Assembly: GCA_937900465.1 (NCBI GenBank)
Contig: CALCEJ010000118.1
Location: 1 to 34,127 of the forward strand
DNA length: 34,127 nt
Origin: an uncultured Bacteroidales bacterium
Lineage (GTDB): Bacteria; Bacteroidota; Bacteroidia; Bacteroidales; UBA932
Reading direction: 5' to 3'
Part shown: positions 16,181-24,423 of the stretch, one piece after another
Numbering within the stretch: the first letter of the stretch is position 1
How the letters are laid out: each line of letters opens with the position of its first letter
Position numbers and translations under genes: made by a program
Notes under the pieces: model-generated
The model's database searches: none
What the model saw: only the letters and a program-made list of their open reading frames with translations
What the model was told of the DNA's origin: nothing

Positions 16181-17331
16181 CCTACGACAAGTACTTTTCC
16201 GCCGATGTCCCCTCCTTCCTGCGGTCGCCCGTACGCGAAATCTTCAGGAAGGTGGATCTCTCCGCAATCTGTTCTTTCGCCGGGGGCTACCCCGCCGCAA
16301 GCACGTTCCCCGTGGAGGATATCAAGGCGCTGAGCGCGTCAGTGCTGGAAAAGTACGGCACCCGTCCGCTTCAGTACGGCGCGACCCAAGGCGTTCCGGA
16401 GCTCCGGGAGGCGATAGCCGCCCGCTACGGCGTCCCGGTGTCGCAGGTGCAGATTACGACCTCGTCCCAGCAGGGCATCGACATCTGCTCCCGCATCCTT
16501 CTCAACCCCGGCGATATCGTCCTGGCCCATTATCCCGTCTACCTCGGCGCCCTCCAGTCCTTCCGCTCCTACCGTGCTGAGGTGCGGCCCCTGGAGTTCC
16601 CGGAGGAACCTGTGTCCTCCGGAAACCCTGCGCCAAAGTTCATATACGTCATCCCGGACTTCAACAACCCCTCCGGAGAGACCATGACGCTTGAGGAAAG
16701 GGAGGGGGTTGTCGCGCTTTCGCGGGAGCTCGACTGCCTCATCGTTGAGGATAGCCCATACCGCGAGATTCGCTACAGCGGCACTCCCGTGCCCACGATA
16801 CGCGAACTCGCGCCCGAGAGGACGCTCCACCTCGGGAGCTTCTCGAAGGTTTTTGCCCCCGGCTTCAGACTGGGGTGGATTATCGGCCCGGAAGAACTTC
16901 TGGAGCAGATTTTCGTGTGTAAACAGGCGCTCGACCTGTGCCCTCCGGTGTACGACCAGTACATCGCCGCGGAGTTCCTTTCGGGCGGGGCGCTTGATGG
17001 GAATCTTGTGAAGACGCTTTCGCAATACCGGGAGCGGCGGGACCTGATGCTTTCCCTGCTGGAGAAGTATATGCCGGAAGGAGTAGAATGGACCCGTCCT
17101 GACGGCGGACTGTTCCTTTGGGTTACCCTTCCTGAAGGAGTGGACACTGTCGCAATGTATGACGAGGCGCTTTCAAAGGGGGTTGCCTATGTTGCGGGAA
17201 GCTTTTTCTACCCGGACGGCTCTCACCGGAACACGATGCGGCTCAACTATACGTTCATCCCCCGGGAAAAGATGGAACCGGGAATCCGCACCCTCGCAGG
17301 CGTGATCTGTAACGCGTTGAATATTAAATGA
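16177..17331 (+). CDS. PLP-dependent class I aminotransferase, candidate DapC
   Basis: The product has 384 residues, fold type I. DFNNPSGETM and the Schiff-base lysine in LGSFSKVFAPGFRLGW are clear, as is the C-terminal Arg region near NTMRLNY. It resembles LysN/aminoadipate-type and MocR-like aminotransferases rather than a classical AspC. The start is the ATG at 16177, overlapping the murA stop; the frame extends upstream within murA, but that part is a shadow. It lies directly ahead of dapF-dapB-dapA-dapD. N-succinyl-2-amino-6-ketopimelate aminotransferase (DapC) is the one step of the succinylase pathway not otherwise covered in this window, so that role is a good inference. Sequence alone does not prove the substrate. 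Confidence 0.8.
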   Translation: MTYDKYFSADVPSFLRSPVREIFRKVDLSAICSFAGGYPAASTFPVEDIKALSASVLEKYGTRPLQYGATQGVPELREAIAARYGVPVSQVQITTSSQQGIDICSRILLNPGDIVLAHYPVYLGALQSFRSYRAEVRPLEFPEEPVSSGNPAPKFIYVIPDFNNPSGETMTLEEREGVVALSRELDCLIVEDSPYREIRYSGTPVPTIRELAPERTLHLGSFSKVFAPGFRLGWIIGPEELLEQIFVCKQALDLCPPVYDQYIAAEFLSGGALDGNLVKTLSQYRERRDLMLSLLEKYMPEGVEWTRPDGGLFLWVTLPEGVDTVAMYDEALSKGVAYVAGSFFYPDGSHRNTMRLNYTFIPREKMEPGIRTLAGVICNALNIK

Positions 17332-17388
17332 TTACGCAAAAGACGGGTATTACTTTTATGACCCCCTTATTTGGATAATTGCCTGATA

Positions 17389-18402
17389 ATGAGAAAGATA
17401 GAAAACACGCTATATAAGTTCTCCGGAGCCGGAAACGATTTCGTGGTCCTTGACGGCCGCGGAGTCGACGCTTCGCCCTTCCGGGACGCCGCGTCAATCA
17501 GGGGGCTGTGCCGTGAATTCAGTACGGACGGGCTTATGATACTGGGTGAAGGGAATGGAGGATATGACTTTTCGATGGAATTCTTCAATCCGGACGGAAC
17601 GGGAGGGATGATGTGCGGGAACGGAGGACGGTGCATCGTGGCGTTTGCGGATTACCTTGGGATAAGGCCCGCGGCTGAGGACGGGATATACCGCTTTATA
17701 GCTCCGGACGGACCCCATACGGGGGAGATCCTTTCGAAGGGAAAGGCTCCAGAGGGAGCATTTCCCCGTACAGGGTCGCGGAGCGACGCGGAGGAGGGAA
17801 CCTTTCCCTCCGAATGGACCGTGAAAATCCGTATGAAAGACGTTGACGGGATTTCGCCGGTCGCCGTCCAGGCGGCCTTCCTTCATCACCCCGCACACGC
17901 CGGGATAGAAGGCCTGTTTCTCAATACCGGAACGCGACATTTCGTGATTTTCGTAGAGGATGTGGACTCGATAAATATAGAAGAAGTCGCGCCGCCCGTA
18001 CGGTATGCAAAGGAGTTTGCCCCGGAGGGAACTAACGTGAACTTCGTGGAGAAGAGTGAAGACGGGCTATTGAAGGTCCGGACGTTCGAAAAGGGAGTTG
18101 AGGGAGAGACGCTCGCCTGCGGGACGGGGATAACCGCATCGGCTATCGCGACGTACTTCGCGGCCTCTGCCGATCCTGCCCCTGCGGAGAATTGCGGTTC
18201 GAAAAACCAAATTTCCGCGGCGGCCTTCCTTCGCCACCCCTCGCACGCAGAGCCCTCAACCCCGGCAGAGGAACTTAAGGTTCGGCTTCAATGCCGGCGT
18301 GGGGACATCCTTACGGTGGAATTCCGGAGTATGGGCCAGGAAAAATTCACCGATGTGTACCTCACCGGTCCGGCGGAACTGGTAAAAATAATGGAAATAT
18401 GA
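17389..18402 (+). CDS. dapF: Diaminopimelate epimerase DapF with multiple in-frame insertions
   Basis: It interconverts LL- and meso-diaminopimelate. Both catalytic cysteines are present, in MMCGNGGRC and LACGTGITA, and GAGNDFVVLD marks the N-terminus. The ATG at 17389 is chosen because family members begin a few residues before this motif; a TTG at 17371 is less likely. The protein has 337 residues where about 260-280 is usual. The excess lies in three loops: after FIAPDGPHTGEI, after MKDVDGISP, and after TASAIATYF. The first and third coincide with inverted-repeat elements (17727-17820 and 18164-18271). The second and third share the peptide AAFL[HR]HP[AS]HA. Core motifs remain intact, so the enzyme is probably active. 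The stop overlaps the dapB start (ATGA). Confidence 0.93.
   Translation: MRKIENTLYKFSGAGNDFVVLDGRGVDASPFRDAASIRGLCREFSTDGLMILGEGNGGYDFSMEFFNPDGTGGMMCGNGGRCIVAFADYLGIRPAAEDGIYRFIAPDGPHTGEILSKGKAPEGAFPRTGSRSDAEEGTFPSEWTVKIRMKDVDGISPVAVQAAFLHHPAHAGIEGLFLNTGTRHFVIFVEDVDSINIEEVAPPVRYAKEFAPEGTNVNFVEKSEDGLLKVRTFEKGVEGETLACGTGITASAIATYFAASADPAPAENCGSKNQISAAAFLRHPSHAEPSTPAEELKVRLQCRRGDILTVEFRSMGQEKFTDVYLTGPAELVKIMEI
17727..17820. repeat. Palindromic element inserted in frame in dapF (first)
   Basis: The arms 17727-17746 and 17801-17820 are inverted repeats with 17 of 20 positions matching. Between them lie two small perfect hairpins, GCTCC/GGAGC (17746-17759) and GTCGC/GCGAC (17775-17787). The layout, an outer stem with two inner hairpins, is the same as in the murB element. 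The encoded segment is extra relative to normal DapF and is read in frame. Confidence 0.65.
17872..17900 (+). repeat. 29-nt direct repeat in dapF, copy 1
   Basis: It matches 18220-18248 at 25 of 29 positions and is read in the same frame as AAFLHHPAHA. It begins a short inverted pair, GGCCTTC 17874-17880 with GAAGGCC 17908-17914. Confidence 0.7.
18164..18271. repeat. Palindromic element inserted in frame in dapF (third insert)
   Basis: CCTCTGCCG (18164-18172) pairs with CGGCAGAGG (18263-18271). Inside are GCGGA/TCCGC (18184-18188 and 18214-18218), nested GGTT/AACC (18196-18208), and GGCG/CGCC (18219-18235). The segment corresponds to the extra residues between the TGITASAIATYF and LKVRLQCRRGD parts of DapF. 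Confidence 0.55.
18220..18248 (+). repeat. 29-nt direct repeat in dapF, copy 2
   Basis: This is the second copy of the repeat at 17872-17900, read in the same frame as AAFLRHPSHA. It lies inside the third dapF insert. Confidence 0.7.
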
Positions 18403-19061
18403 TTAAAGTTGTAATCAGCGGCTATGGCCGGATGGGCCATATGGTAGAAGACGAGCTGAAAAGGCGCGGCATTCCTCTCGTGGAGGCTAGCGAAGACATC
18501 GCCGCCGTACCTGAGGAGACGGCGAAGGACTGCGTCTGCATAGATTTCACTACCCCTGAGGCCTTCAGAAAAAACTATAAGACAATCGCTAAAAACTTCA
18601 AAGGCGCCGTGATAGGCACTACCGGATGGAACGACATAGCCGCGGAGGTGATAACCGCCTTCCAGCAGAATGGAAAACCTATGGTCTATGCCTCCAACTT
18701 CTCCCTTGGAGTAGGTGCCGCCGAGGCCGCGATTGCAAAGGTCTGCGAAATCCTGAGAGGCGCCGGCTATACCCCCTCCATTGAAGAAATCCATCACATC
18801 CACAAACTCGACGCACCCTCCGGGACCGCGAAGACGATGGGGAAGATTATAGAGGCAAACCTTGGAAAAGCTCCGGAGATAACATCCGTCCGCGAAGGCG
18901 AAGTCCCCGGAATCCACACCGTTACCCTCGAATCATCCTGCGATAAAATAACCATACGCCACGAGGCGTACTCCAGAGCTGGTTTTGCCGCCGGAGCGGT
19001 CCACGCCGCCACCCTTCTCGAAACCATCACCGGAGTCCACGAATTTACTGAACTGCTATGA
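18399..19061 (+). CDS. dapB: 4-hydroxy-tetrahydrodipicolinate reductase DapB
   Basis: The product has 220 residues, somewhat shorter than the 240-270 of many family members. It reduces hydroxytetrahydrodipicolinate to tetrahydrodipicolinate with NAD(P)H. The nucleotide-binding GYGRMGHMV is at the N-terminus, and the catalytic and substrate-binding segment EEIHHIHKLDAPSGTAK carries the His and Lys residues expected. The start is the ATG at 18399, overlapping the dapF stop; a longer frame reaching to 18291 lies within dapF and has no support. Its stop overlaps dapA (ATGA), so dapF, dapB and dapA are translationally coupled. Confidence 0.95.
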   Translation: MIKVVISGYGRMGHMVEDELKRRGIPLVEASEDIAAVPEETAKDCVCIDFTTPEAFRKNYKTIAKNFKGAVIGTTGWNDIAAEVITAFQQNGKPMVYASNFSLGVGAAEAAIAKVCEILRGAGYTPSIEEIHHIHKLDAPSGTAKTMGKIIEANLGKAPEITSVREGEVPGIHTVTLESSCDKITIRHEAYSRAGFAAGAVHAATLLETITGVHEFTELL

Positions 19062-19951
19062 CAGACAATATTCTTCTCAAAGGCTGTGGCACAGCCATTT
19101 TCACCCCCTTCAAAGGCGGCGGGACCGCCCCTGAAGTGGATTACGAGACCTTTGTCGAAAACGTCAGGCGCCAGGTAGAGGCCGGAATCGACTTCCTCGT
19201 TCCCCTTGGCACCACCGGCGAAACCCCTACCCTTTCCGACGCAGAAAAAATCCGCGTCCTTACCCTCGCGAAAGAAAACGCGGAAGGAAGGCCGGTTGTC
19301 GCCGGAGTGGGGACCAACTCAATTCCCGGGACCTTGGCCAACATCCGCCTCCTGACCGTGGCGGACGCATATCTCGTCGTGGTCCCCTACTACAACAAAC
19401 CACCCCAGAGAGGGCTCTACGAGTATTTCAAAGCCATCGCCGGCGAGACTGACAAGCCCATCATCCTCTACAACGTCCCCGGCCGGACCGGAACGAATAT
19501 GGACGCGGAAACAACCCTTCGCCTTGCAGAAGATGTCCCTAACATCATCGCCGTCAAGGAAGCTTCCGGCAAGATCGATCAGGTCAAGACAATCCTTAAA
19601 CACCGTCCGAAGGGCTTTATTGTCCTCAGCGGCAACGATGACGATACCCTTGAACTGATGAAGGGCGGCGCGGAGGGAGTTATCTCCGTTGCATCAAACG
19701 TCTGCCCTGACCTGATGGAAGCCTTCACCACAGCGGCCCTCAGGAAAGAATGGGGCAAGGCAGAAAGATATGAGGAACACCTCAAGCCCCTGTTCCACGC
19801 CCTCTTCGTTGAGCCCAATCCCATTCCCGGAAAGGCCGCGATGGCGCGGATGGGCCTGATGGAGAACAGCCTCCGCCTGCCCCTTGTGGAAGCGACGGAG
19901 CAAACCGACAACCTCATCAATAAAGTACTGGAAGACCTATGGAAGAAGTAA
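19058..19951 (+). CDS. dapA: 4-hydroxy-tetrahydrodipicolinate synthase DapA
   Basis: The product has 297 residues, full length. It condenses pyruvate with aspartate semialdehyde, the branch point into DAP and lysine. Family features are clear: LGTTGETPTLS for the substrate loop, the catalytic Tyr in YNVPGRTGTN, and the Schiff-base Lys in IIAVKEASGKI. The start overlaps the dapB stop and the 3' end overlaps dapD by 13 bp. Its substrate is made by asd, about 7.5 kb downstream in the window. Confidence 0.96.
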   Translation: MTDNILLKGCGTAIFTPFKGGGTAPEVDYETFVENVRRQVEAGIDFLVPLGTTGETPTLSDAEKIRVLTLAKENAEGRPVVAGVGTNSIPGTLANIRLLTVADAYLVVVPYYNKPPQRGLYEYFKAIAGETDKPIILYNVPGRTGTNMDAETTLRLAEDVPNIIAVKEASGKIDQVKTILKHRPKGFIVLSGNDDDTLELMKGGAEGVISVASNVCPDLMEAFTTAALRKEWGKAERYEEHLKPLFHALFVEPNPIPGKAAMARMGLMENSLRLPLVEATEQTDNLINKVLEDLWKK

Positions 19952-20718
19952 GCTTCGAACGCTTCAACGAAGTCATTAACGCCCTTGAAAAGGGAGAACT
20001 CCGCGTTGCGGAGAAAATAGACGGGAAGTGGACCGTGAACGCCTGGGTGAAGGAAGTAATCCTCGCGGGATTTCGCCTTGGCGCCATCAAGGATATGTCC
20101 GAAGGCCAGTTTTCCTTCTTTGACAAGGCGACCTTCCCCGTCAGGAAGTTCACGGAGAGCGACGGCGTCCGCATCGTTCCGGGCGGCAGCAGCATCCGCC
20201 GCGGCGCATATCTCGCCCCCGGGTCCATCGTGATGCCTCCTGCGTACATCAACGTCGGGGCCTATGTGGGCGAAGGCACGATGGTCGATTCCCACGTCAC
20301 CATCGGCTCCTGCGCCCAGGTGGGCCGGCATATCCACATCTCCGCATCGACCCAGATCGGCGGCGTCCTTGAGCCCGCCGGCGCAACTCCAACCATCATC
20401 GAGGACGGAGCATTCATCGGCGGAAACTGCGGAATCTACGAAGGAACCCTCGTTGAAGAAGGCGCTGTAATCGCCTCCGGCGTCATCATAACCTCCTCTA
20501 CGCCCATTTTCGACGCGACTACCGGCGAGTTCATCCGCCGGAACGAAGAGGGCCGGATTGTCGTCCCCCGCGGCGCCGTTGTCGTCAGCGGCTCGAAGCC
20601 CATAATGAAAGACGGCCGCCCCATCGAGAGCGGCGTCCATCTCTATTGCCCCGTAATCGTAAAGTACCGCGACGCGAAAACCGCCGGGTCCATACGGCTG
20701 GAGGAGTATCTGCGCTAG
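19939..20718 (+). CDS. dapD: Tetrahydrodipicolinate N-succinyltransferase DapD
   Basis: The product has 259 residues. It transfers succinyl from succinyl-CoA to tetrahydrodipicolinate and therefore commits this organism to the succinylase variant of the DAP pathway. A left-handed beta helix of hexapeptide repeats is visible from about residue 90 (GAYLAPGSIVMPPAYINVGA onward), with MVDSHVTIGSCAQVG and the conserved GGNCGIYEG. It is the last gene of the murA-to-dapD run. The 27 bp after it lead into the convergent sugar-nucleotide transferase-like gene; I do not see a convincing terminator there. Confidence 0.95.
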   Translation: MEEVSFERFNEVINALEKGELRVAEKIDGKWTVNAWVKEVILAGFRLGAIKDMSEGQFSFFDKATFPVRKFTESDGVRIVPGGSSIRRGAYLAPGSIVMPPAYINVGAYVGEGTMVDSHVTIGSCAQVGRHIHISASTQIGGVLEPAGATPTIIEDGAFIGGNCGIYEGTLVEEGAVIASGVIITSSTPIFDATTGEFIRRNEEGRIVVPRGAVVVSGSKPIMKDGRPIESGVHLYCPVIVKYRDAKTAGSIRLEEYLR

Positions 20719-20745
20719 ATCCGGAAGCGGCCCCTTCGGAGCGGG

Positions 20746-21531
20746 TCAGCAAAAATCCGCCTGGTCTGCCCATCCGAAACGTGAAGGATAAAGCCAGGCT
20801 TTATCCGTGCGTTCCATTACACCGTAGTCAAGCGACACCTTCGGGGCCTCAGAGTAAGCTTTCTCGACGAAAGCAGCCTCTGAAGGCGTTCCCACGGCAC
20901 TTTCCCAGCCTTCGAACATATCGGCAATTTCCGGGATGTAGCGGGTGATTTCCGCCTTGATGGTGGAAGCCTTCCAGATGAAAATACCAGAGTTCCAGAA
21001 GAATTCGCCGGTGCGGAGGAATACCTCAGCAAGTTCCACCGGCGGCTTTTCCGTGAAGGTCTTGACCGTCAGAGGCTGGTCCATAAAGTGAGCCCCGCGG
21101 CCTTCCTTGACCTGGATATAGCCGAAGTTCGTCTTCGCTGAGCGCGGGATGATACCAAGAGTCATAAGGACATCGTTCTTCGCGACAAAGTCCATAGAAA
21201 GGTCGATCGTCGAAGCGAACAGATCCTCGTCCATAATCTCGTAGTCCGCCGGCGAAGCCAGGATCACCGCCTCGGGATTCTTCCTTAGAATCTTGAGCGA
21301 AGTGTAGTACATACACGTTGCAGAGCCCCTCTTATAGGGCTCCAGCAAGAGATTTTCCTCCGGAAGACCGGGAAGGCGTTTTTTGATATTCCCTCCGCCC
21401 GGAGCAGGAGTCACAAGGAAGATGTTTTCCTTGGGGAAGCTGTTTTGAAATCGATTGTATATGCGTCCAAGGAACGGATGCTCCGATGCATCTCCGCCAA
21501 CCATTATGACGCAATATCTGTTTTTGTCCAT
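20746..21531 (-). CDS. Degenerate mannose-1-phosphate guanylyltransferase-like protein
   Basis: The product has 261 residues, clearly related to ManC-type NDP-sugar pyrophosphorylases (normally about 350): SPADYEI, TFTEKPPVELA, FFWNSGIFIWKAS and VSLDYGVMER all align. Two important parts are missing. The glycine-rich nucleotide loop, usually GGxGxRxWPxSR...PKQ, is reduced to VGGDASEHPF, a clean deletion of roughly 25-30 residues. At the other end the reading stops ten residues after SRFGWAD, so the usual C-terminal 80-90 residues are absent. I expect no guanylyltransferase activity. It may be a decayed gene or a reassigned domain. The start is the ATG at 21531; longer frames have no support. 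It is last in the cdaA-mutS2-yraN run, 17 bp after yraN. Confidence 0.7.
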   Translation of the reverse strand: MDKNRYCVIMVGGDASEHPFLGRIYNRFQNSFPKENIFLVTPAPGGGNIKKRLPGLPEENLLLEPYKRGSATCMYYTSLKILRKNPEAVILASPADYEIMDEDLFASTIDLSMDFVAKNDVLMTLGIIPRSAKTNFGYIQVKEGRGAHFMDQPLTVKTFTEKPPVELAEVFLRTGEFFWNSGIFIWKASTIKAEITRYIPEIADMFEGWESAVGTPSEAAFVEKAYSEAPKVSLDYGVMERTDKAWLYPSRFGWADQADFC

Positions 21532-21548
21532 TATTAAATGAATGTGGT

Positions 21549-21929
21549 CTAAACGTAAATCGGGACCCACGCTTTCGGGAAAAACTTCACCTGCGCGGTA
21601 CCACCGTCAAATGTAACTGAAATAACATCAAAAAACAACTCCTGCGCGCCTACGCCTCCGTGTTCTTTGACATATCGGATTGCGGCCTCCGTAATCTTTT
21701 TCTGCTTGGCTGTCCCCACTTTCTCCTCCGGAGAGATGAAGAACGGAGCCACGAGCGTTTTCACCTCGACAAAATGAAGCCCGTCCGGAGCGGAGCCCAC
21801 GATGTCAATCTCCAGGTGACCGCTTCTCCAGTTTCTCTCGAGAATTGTGTATCCGCAGGTACGGAGATACTCCGCAGCGAGATCCTCGCCGCGGATGCCT
21901 GCCTTCTTTCTGCCCTTTTCCTGTGCCAT
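21549..21929 (-). CDS. YraN/UPF0102 family putative endonuclease
   Basis: The product has 126 residues, the normal size. The family signature is present: RGEDLAAEYLRTCGYTILERN, then LEIDIVG and FVEVKTL, which make up the E-x-D...E-V-K core of the restriction-endonuclease-like fold. The true substrate of this family is not firmly known; nucleic-acid processing is assumed from the fold. Its ATG follows the mutS2 stop without a gap, so the two are coupled. Confidence 0.9.
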   Translation of the reverse strand: MAQEKGRKKAGIRGEDLAAEYLRTCGYTILERNWRSGHLEIDIVGSAPDGLHFVEVKTLVAPFFISPEEKVGTAKQKKITEAAIRYVKEHGGVGAQELFFDVISVTFDGGTAQVKFFPKAWVPIYV

Positions 21930-24422
21930 TCAGCCTATTGTTACAACTGTTACTCCGCTCCCGCCGCGCCGGATATCCTCGTCAGCGACACCGGCAACCC
22001 CGGGGACGGTCCTCAGGTATTTCTGTATTTCATCCCTCAGCGCTCCGGTTCCCTTTCCGTGGAGGATCCTCACGGGAGAGATGTCCAGCATTATCGCATC
22101 ATCGACATATCGCATAACGTTTTCGAGCGCTTCGTTCACGCGCTGACCCCGGACGTCGAGTTCCGGCTTGAACTGCAGTTTTCGGTCCCTTACTGCGGTG
22201 TCGATAATCTGGCGAGGAGCCCTCTGCTGGCTTTTGGCGAGAGTACGGAACTCGTTCGACGTTACCCTTTCAACCCTGTCCAGGGGAAGTTTTGTCAGGA
22301 CGTTCCCGACAATCACGGTAACGGCCTTCACCGAAATCTTGCTTACCTCACCGACCATTCCGCTGTCCTTGATCCGGATTTTCTCCCCAACCTTGAGCGG
22401 AGCGCTGCGGAATTCCGCCATCTTCCTTTCCTGAGCCGCCGCGGCAGGAGAAACCGCCGCCTCCGGATTCCTTGCCGCGCGCTTCTCTTTGCGCTGCCTG
22501 ACCCTGTTGAGCTTACCCTCAAGGTATTCGTCCCTTTCCTTCTTTACCGATGCCAGAGTGCCCAGGAACGAGGACAACTCCTCGCGGGCGCCCTTTGTCG
22601 CCTCCTTCTCCGCCCCGGCTTCCTTGATGGTCCGAATGGTGTTCTCCACCTGCCGGTTTGCGCTCTTTATGATATCCTCAGCCTCCCTCCGGGCCTCCTC
22701 AAGGATGCGTTTCCGCTCATCGCGGATAGAGGAAAGCTCCTTTTCGTATTTGTCGGTAATGGACTCAAGAGTCCTGTCTGCGGCTTTCACCCGCTGGATC
22801 TTTTCGTCCAGGACGCGGCGGTTCCGGGCGATTTTCCTGAGGTTCCGCTCCATTCCTACGTAGCTTTCGCCGGAGCGCGCCTCCGCATCCGCGACAACAT
22901 CCTCCGGAAGGCCCATCTTTCTCGCAAGCTCGAACGCGAACGAGTTGCCGGGGAGCCCTATCTCGAGCTTGAACGCCGGTGCTATATTCCGCTCGTCAAA
23001 CAGCATCGCCCCGTTGATGACGCCGCTTTCCTGGGAAGCAGCGTAGAGTTTCAGGTTAGTGTAGTGAGTAGTGATTACCCCGTAAGCCCCGGCAGCGTCG
23101 AGCTTCGCAAGGATCGCCTCCGCGATCGCTCCGCCCGCCGCAGGCTCCGTCCCGGAGCCGAACTCGTCCACGAGAAGGAGAGTCCTGGAGTCAGCGATGG
23201 ATAGCATATCAGTCATATCCCGGAGGAATGAGCTGTATGTCGAAAGGTCATTTTCCAGCGACTGGTCATCACCGATAGAGACCATCACCCTGTCGAACAC
23301 AGGCATCTCCGAGCTCTCCGAGGTCGGTATCAGAAGCCCCCACTGGAACATATACTGCAGCAGTCCTACAGTCTTCAGGCACACGGACTTTCCCCCGGCA
23401 TTGGGCCCTGAGATGAGAAGAATCCTTTTCGAGGGGGTGAGCGTAACTGAAAGGGGGACAATCTCCTTCTTTTCCTTTTTCAGCGCCTTCTCAAGAAGCG
23501 GGTGACGCGCTTTCCTGAGGAGCATCTCGCCGCTTTCGGAAATCACCGGCATTCCCGCTACCATTTCAAGGGCGACCGAAGCCTTCGCCATTACGAAATC
23601 CAGCTCTCCGATTACCGTGGCACCGTCGAGCAGATCCGGGACAAACGGCCTTACAAAATCCGCGAACTCCATCAAAATCCTTGCGATCTCCCTTGATTCG
23701 GCGAATCTCAGGTCAACGATCTCGTTGGTAATTTCGACAATTTCCGAAGGCTCTATAAAGGTGGTTTTTCCGCTGGCGGATTCATCGTGCACGAAGCCCT
23801 GGAGCATCCTCTTCTTGGAGGAATTCACCGGGATAAGCATCTTTCCGTCGCGGATTGAGACGCTCGCGTCAGCATCCACGATTCCATCCTCGCGGGCCTT
23901 CTTCAGGATGGCGTTCATCTTCCTGGAAATGGACTGTTCCTTGTCCCTTATGGACTTTCGGATGGAATACAGTTCATCGGAAGCGGTGTCTTTGATATCT
24001 CCGGCCTTGTCAAGGATGGCGTCTATCCGGCGGGACACGTCCGGAAAGCTTCGGAGCGGGGAGCAGAGTCTCTTCAGGTTGGGATAAACCCCGGATGAAA
24101 CGCCCTTGAAAAAGGACATTACCTTACCTGTGGTCTCAAGCAGGGTACGGAGCTTCCCAAGCGAGACAAGATCGATTGAGGAACTTCCGGAAAGCGGCTC
24201 AAGAAAACCGTGACAGTCGATATAGCCGGTTGTCGGGAAGTTGTCCTCGAACATCAGGATAAGCCTCATCTCGTCCGTGAGGACAAGCCGCCTCCTGATC
24301 TCAGCGGCATCGGATGAGAACACCTCCGTCTCTACCCTTTCCGCCGCATAGTCGGTGGAGCACCTGTCGGAGACGCTCTTACGGATCCGGTCGAATCCCA
24401 GTTTCTGCTCAACAGGTCCCAT
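21930..24422 (-). CDS. mutS2: MutS2 family ATPase/endonuclease
   Basis: The product has 830 residues. The N-terminal core and clamp helices lead into the MutS-type ATPase, with Walker A GPNAGGKS and Walker B LLLVDEFGSGTEP. A long charged coiled-coil region follows, and the C-terminus is an Smr nuclease domain (LDVRGQRVNEALENV, then ILHGKGTGALR). MutS2 acts on branched DNA or on collided ribosomes depending on species; which applies here is open. The ATG at 24422 lies 1 nt after the cdaA stop. A TTG at 24443 inside cdaA would add seven residues and is less likely. Confidence 0.94.
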   Translation of the reverse strand: MGPVEQKLGFDRIRKSVSDRCSTDYAAERVETEVFSSDAAEIRRRLVLTDEMRLILMFEDNFPTTGYIDCHGFLEPLSGSSSIDLVSLGKLRTLLETTGKVMSFFKGVSSGVYPNLKRLCSPLRSFPDVSRRIDAILDKAGDIKDTASDELYSIRKSIRDKEQSISRKMNAILKKAREDGIVDADASVSIRDGKMLIPVNSSKKRMLQGFVHDESASGKTTFIEPSEIVEITNEIVDLRFAESREIARILMEFADFVRPFVPDLLDGATVIGELDFVMAKASVALEMVAGMPVISESGEMLLRKARHPLLEKALKKEKKEIVPLSVTLTPSKRILLISGPNAGGKSVCLKTVGLLQYMFQWGLLIPTSESSEMPVFDRVMVSIGDDQSLENDLSTYSSFLRDMTDMLSIADSRTLLLVDEFGSGTEPAAGGAIAEAILAKLDAAGAYGVITTHYTNLKLYAASQESGVINGAMLFDERNIAPAFKLEIGLPGNSFAFELARKMGLPEDVVADAEARSGESYVGMERNLRKIARNRRVLDEKIQRVKAADRTLESITDKYEKELSSIRDERKRILEEARREAEDIIKSANRQVENTIRTIKEAGAEKEATKGAREELSSFLGTLASVKKERDEYLEGKLNRVRQRKEKRAARNPEAAVSPAAAAQERKMAEFRSAPLKVGEKIRIKDSGMVGEVSKISVKAVTVIVGNVLTKLPLDRVERVTSNEFRTLAKSQQRAPRQIIDTAVRDRKLQFKPELDVRGQRVNEALENVMRYVDDAIMLDISPVRILHGKGTGALRDEIQKYLRTVPGVAGVADEDIRRGGSGVTVVTIG

Positions 24423-24423
24423 A

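Noticed and set aside
17366..17373. Possible -7 box before dapF (TTTG at 17370-17373)
   Set aside because: Only the TTTG half fits and the TA is missing. dapF is more likely transcribed with the aminotransferase gene.
18291..18398. Upstream extension of dapB inside dapF
   Set aside because: The residues do not fit the family, and the ATG at 18399 directly precedes the nucleotide-binding motif.
19281..19310. A GGAAGGAAGGCC stretch in dapA resembling the dapF direct repeat in reverse
   Set aside because: The dapA protein is normal here (ENAEGRPVVAGVG); the match is short and follows from codon use.
20719..20745. Possible terminator between dapD and the ManC-like gene
   Set aside because: Only a short imperfect stem (GGCCC with GGGTC) and a few A residues are seen; this is not convincing for either strand.
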